Source: Gemmatimonadota bacterium
GTDB taxonomy: Bacteria > JAAXHH01
DNA: 8,054 nt
Direction: 5' to 3'
NCBI GenBank assembly: GCA_026713285.1
Contig: JAPOOT010000149.1
Location: forward strand, 1-8,054
Part shown: positions 7,098 to 8,054 of the stretch, one piece after another
How positions within the stretch are numbered: position 1 is the stretch's first letter
Layout: the number at the start of each line of letters is the position of its first letter
Made by a program: the position numbers and the translations under genes
The notes under the pieces: model-generated
Databases searched by the model: none
What the model saw: the letters and a program-made list of their open reading frames with translations, nothing else
Told to the model about the DNA's origin: nothing

Positions 7098-8054
7098 ATG
7101 GAACGCAGCCCCGAACAGTTTCTCGATGTGCGCAGCCACGGCTTCGTGCGCGTGGCCATCGCCGTACCCCGTATCCGCGTGGGCGACCCCGCGGCGAACG
7201 TGGCGCATCACCTGGAGCAGATCGAAGCCGCAGGCGGGAAGGGAGCTTCTTATGTCCTTTTCCCGGAATTGAGTCTGACCGGATATACCTGCGCCGACCT
7301 CTTCCATTCCCAGGCGCTGCTGGACGGTGCGCTGAAAGCGCTTGAGGAACTGCTGGACCAGACCAGGGAAACCGGCCTGGCCTTCAGTTTCGGCATGCCC
7401 CTGCGGATCGATCACGCGGTCTTCAACGTGGCGGTAACCTGCAGCCGCGGAGACATCCTGTCCGTTGCGCCCAAGACCTATCTCCCGCAATATCGCGAGT
7501 TCTATGAGACGCGGTACTTTGCCCGGGCCGCGGAAGCGCAGACCGACTCTGTATCCCTTTGCGGCCGGGAAGCGCCTTTCGGACCCGACGTGCTGTTGCG
7601 CACGGATGATCCCAGGGTCGTGATATATCCGACGATCTGCGAAGACGACTGGGTGCCGGTGCCCCCGAGCAGCAGGGCGGCGCTTGCGGGCGCGAGCATT
7701 CTGGCGAACCTGTCGGCGTCCAACATCGTCATCGGCAAGGCGCAGTACCGGGAGGACCTCGTCCTGGCTTCCTCGGGCCGCAACGAGGCCGTGCACATGT
7801 ACGCCGCGGCGGGATTTGGGGAGTCGACCATGGACGTGGTCTGGGACGGCCACGGGTTCATCACCGAACGAGGCTACATGCTGGCGAAAACCGAACGTTT
7901 CCGGCTCGATGGCGCCTGCATCGTCGCGGACGTCGACGTGGAGGCGCTGACGCTGGAGCGGGGCGTCCAGGGCTCTTTCCGTCAGAACGCCATGGACTAC
8001 AAGTCATCCTGGCGGTCCGAATACCTTCCGGGATTCCGGCCCGGGCAGTACGGA
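7098..8054 (+). CDS. nadE: Glutamine-dependent NAD+ synthetase, N-terminal glutaminase domain (cut by window edge)
   Basis: 319 codons without a stop up to the right edge. The full enzyme is usually about 650-680 residues, so only the glutaminase half is seen. It should convert nicotinic acid adenine dinucleotide to NAD+, with ammonia released from glutamine here and tunnelled to a PP-loop synthetase domain off the window. Triad residues are E57 (LFPELSLTGY), K126 (APKTYLPQYREFYE) and C181 (ICEDDWVPVPPSS). Their spacing (69 and 55) equals that of M. tuberculosis NadE (E52, K121, C176). The block ALAGASILANLSASN, AAAGFGEST and TERF also fit this long bacterial type. ATG 7098 is the first start after an in-frame TAG near 7050 and matches the usual GFVRVA opening. 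Its ribosome site is poor (AGAGG at 7091-7095, only 2 bases away). A weak promoter-like pair, TTGCCT 6956-6961 and TATCTT 6980-6985, lies in the gap, so it may or may not depend on the hydrolase transcript. Confidence 0.95.
   Translation, partial: MERSPEQFLDVRSHGFVRVAIAVPRIRVGDPAANVAHHLEQIEAAGGKGASYVLFPELSLTGYTCADLFHSQALLDGALKALEELLDQTRETGLAFSFGMPLRIDHAVFNVAVTCSRGDILSVAPKTYLPQYREFYETRYFARAAEAQTDSVSLCGREAPFGPDVLLRTDDPRVVIYPTICEDDWVPVPPSSRAALAGASILANLSASNIVIGKAQYREDLVLASSGRNEAVHMYAAAGFGESTMDVVWDGHGFITERGYMLAKTERFRLDGACIVADVDVEALTLERGVQGSFRQNAMDYKSSWRSEYLPGFRPGQYG

Noticed and set aside
7071..7853. Minus-strand 260-codon open frame opposite nadE
   Set aside because: The plus-strand frame from 7098 contains the full NadE glutaminase motif set with correct catalytic spacing, so this one is antisense shadow.

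Overview
The window looks like a GC-rich bacterial chromosome segment from a Gram-negative-type organism. The first gene carries a lipoprotein-like export signal, and the helicase is the large HrpA type. The sequence alone does not fix the taxonomy. A little-cultured environmental phylum is possible, but that is a guess. I see no mobile element, CRISPR array, tRNA or rRNA, and no phage or defence module. Most of the window is ordinary housekeeping and accessory metabolism.

Layout: (1) 1-372, minus strand: 5' part of a periplasmic amino-acid-type ABC transporter binding lipoprotein, cut by the left edge. (2) 373-962: a 590-base AT-richer spacer with no convincing gene. It holds possible back-to-back promoters near 553-612, a short direct repeat, a small possible gene remnant, and a chain of mutually exclusive inverted repeats just before the helicase. 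(3) 963-5006, plus strand: full-length DEAH-box RNA helicase HrpA, with a charged insert of about 30 residues. (4) 5001-5720, minus strand: QueC, 7-cyano-7-deazaguanine synthase. It converges on hrpA, and the two genes share one TCATGA hexamer as Ser-stop on both strands. (5) 5721-6034: a divergent intergenic region with possible overlapping promoters and a GC-rich hairpin. (6) 6035-6919, plus strand: a stand-alone nitrilase-superfamily hydrolase with an arginine-rich tail. (7) 7098 to the right edge, plus strand: the glutaminase half of a glutamine-dependent NAD+ synthetase, NadE. This gene runs off the window and is the largest one easily missed, because it has no stop codon here.

The genes do not form one pathway. 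HrpA acts on RNA and ribosomes. QueC makes the preQ0 precursor of queuosine for tRNA. NadE makes NAD+. The stand-alone hydrolase and the NadE N-terminal domain belong to the same Glu-Lys-Cys superfamily and lie in the same direction 178 bases apart, so they may be co-transcribed, but no shared reaction can be read from the sequence. I found no clear undescribed system. The most open questions are the hrpA leader structure, the hydrolase tail and the hrpA-queC tail overlap.
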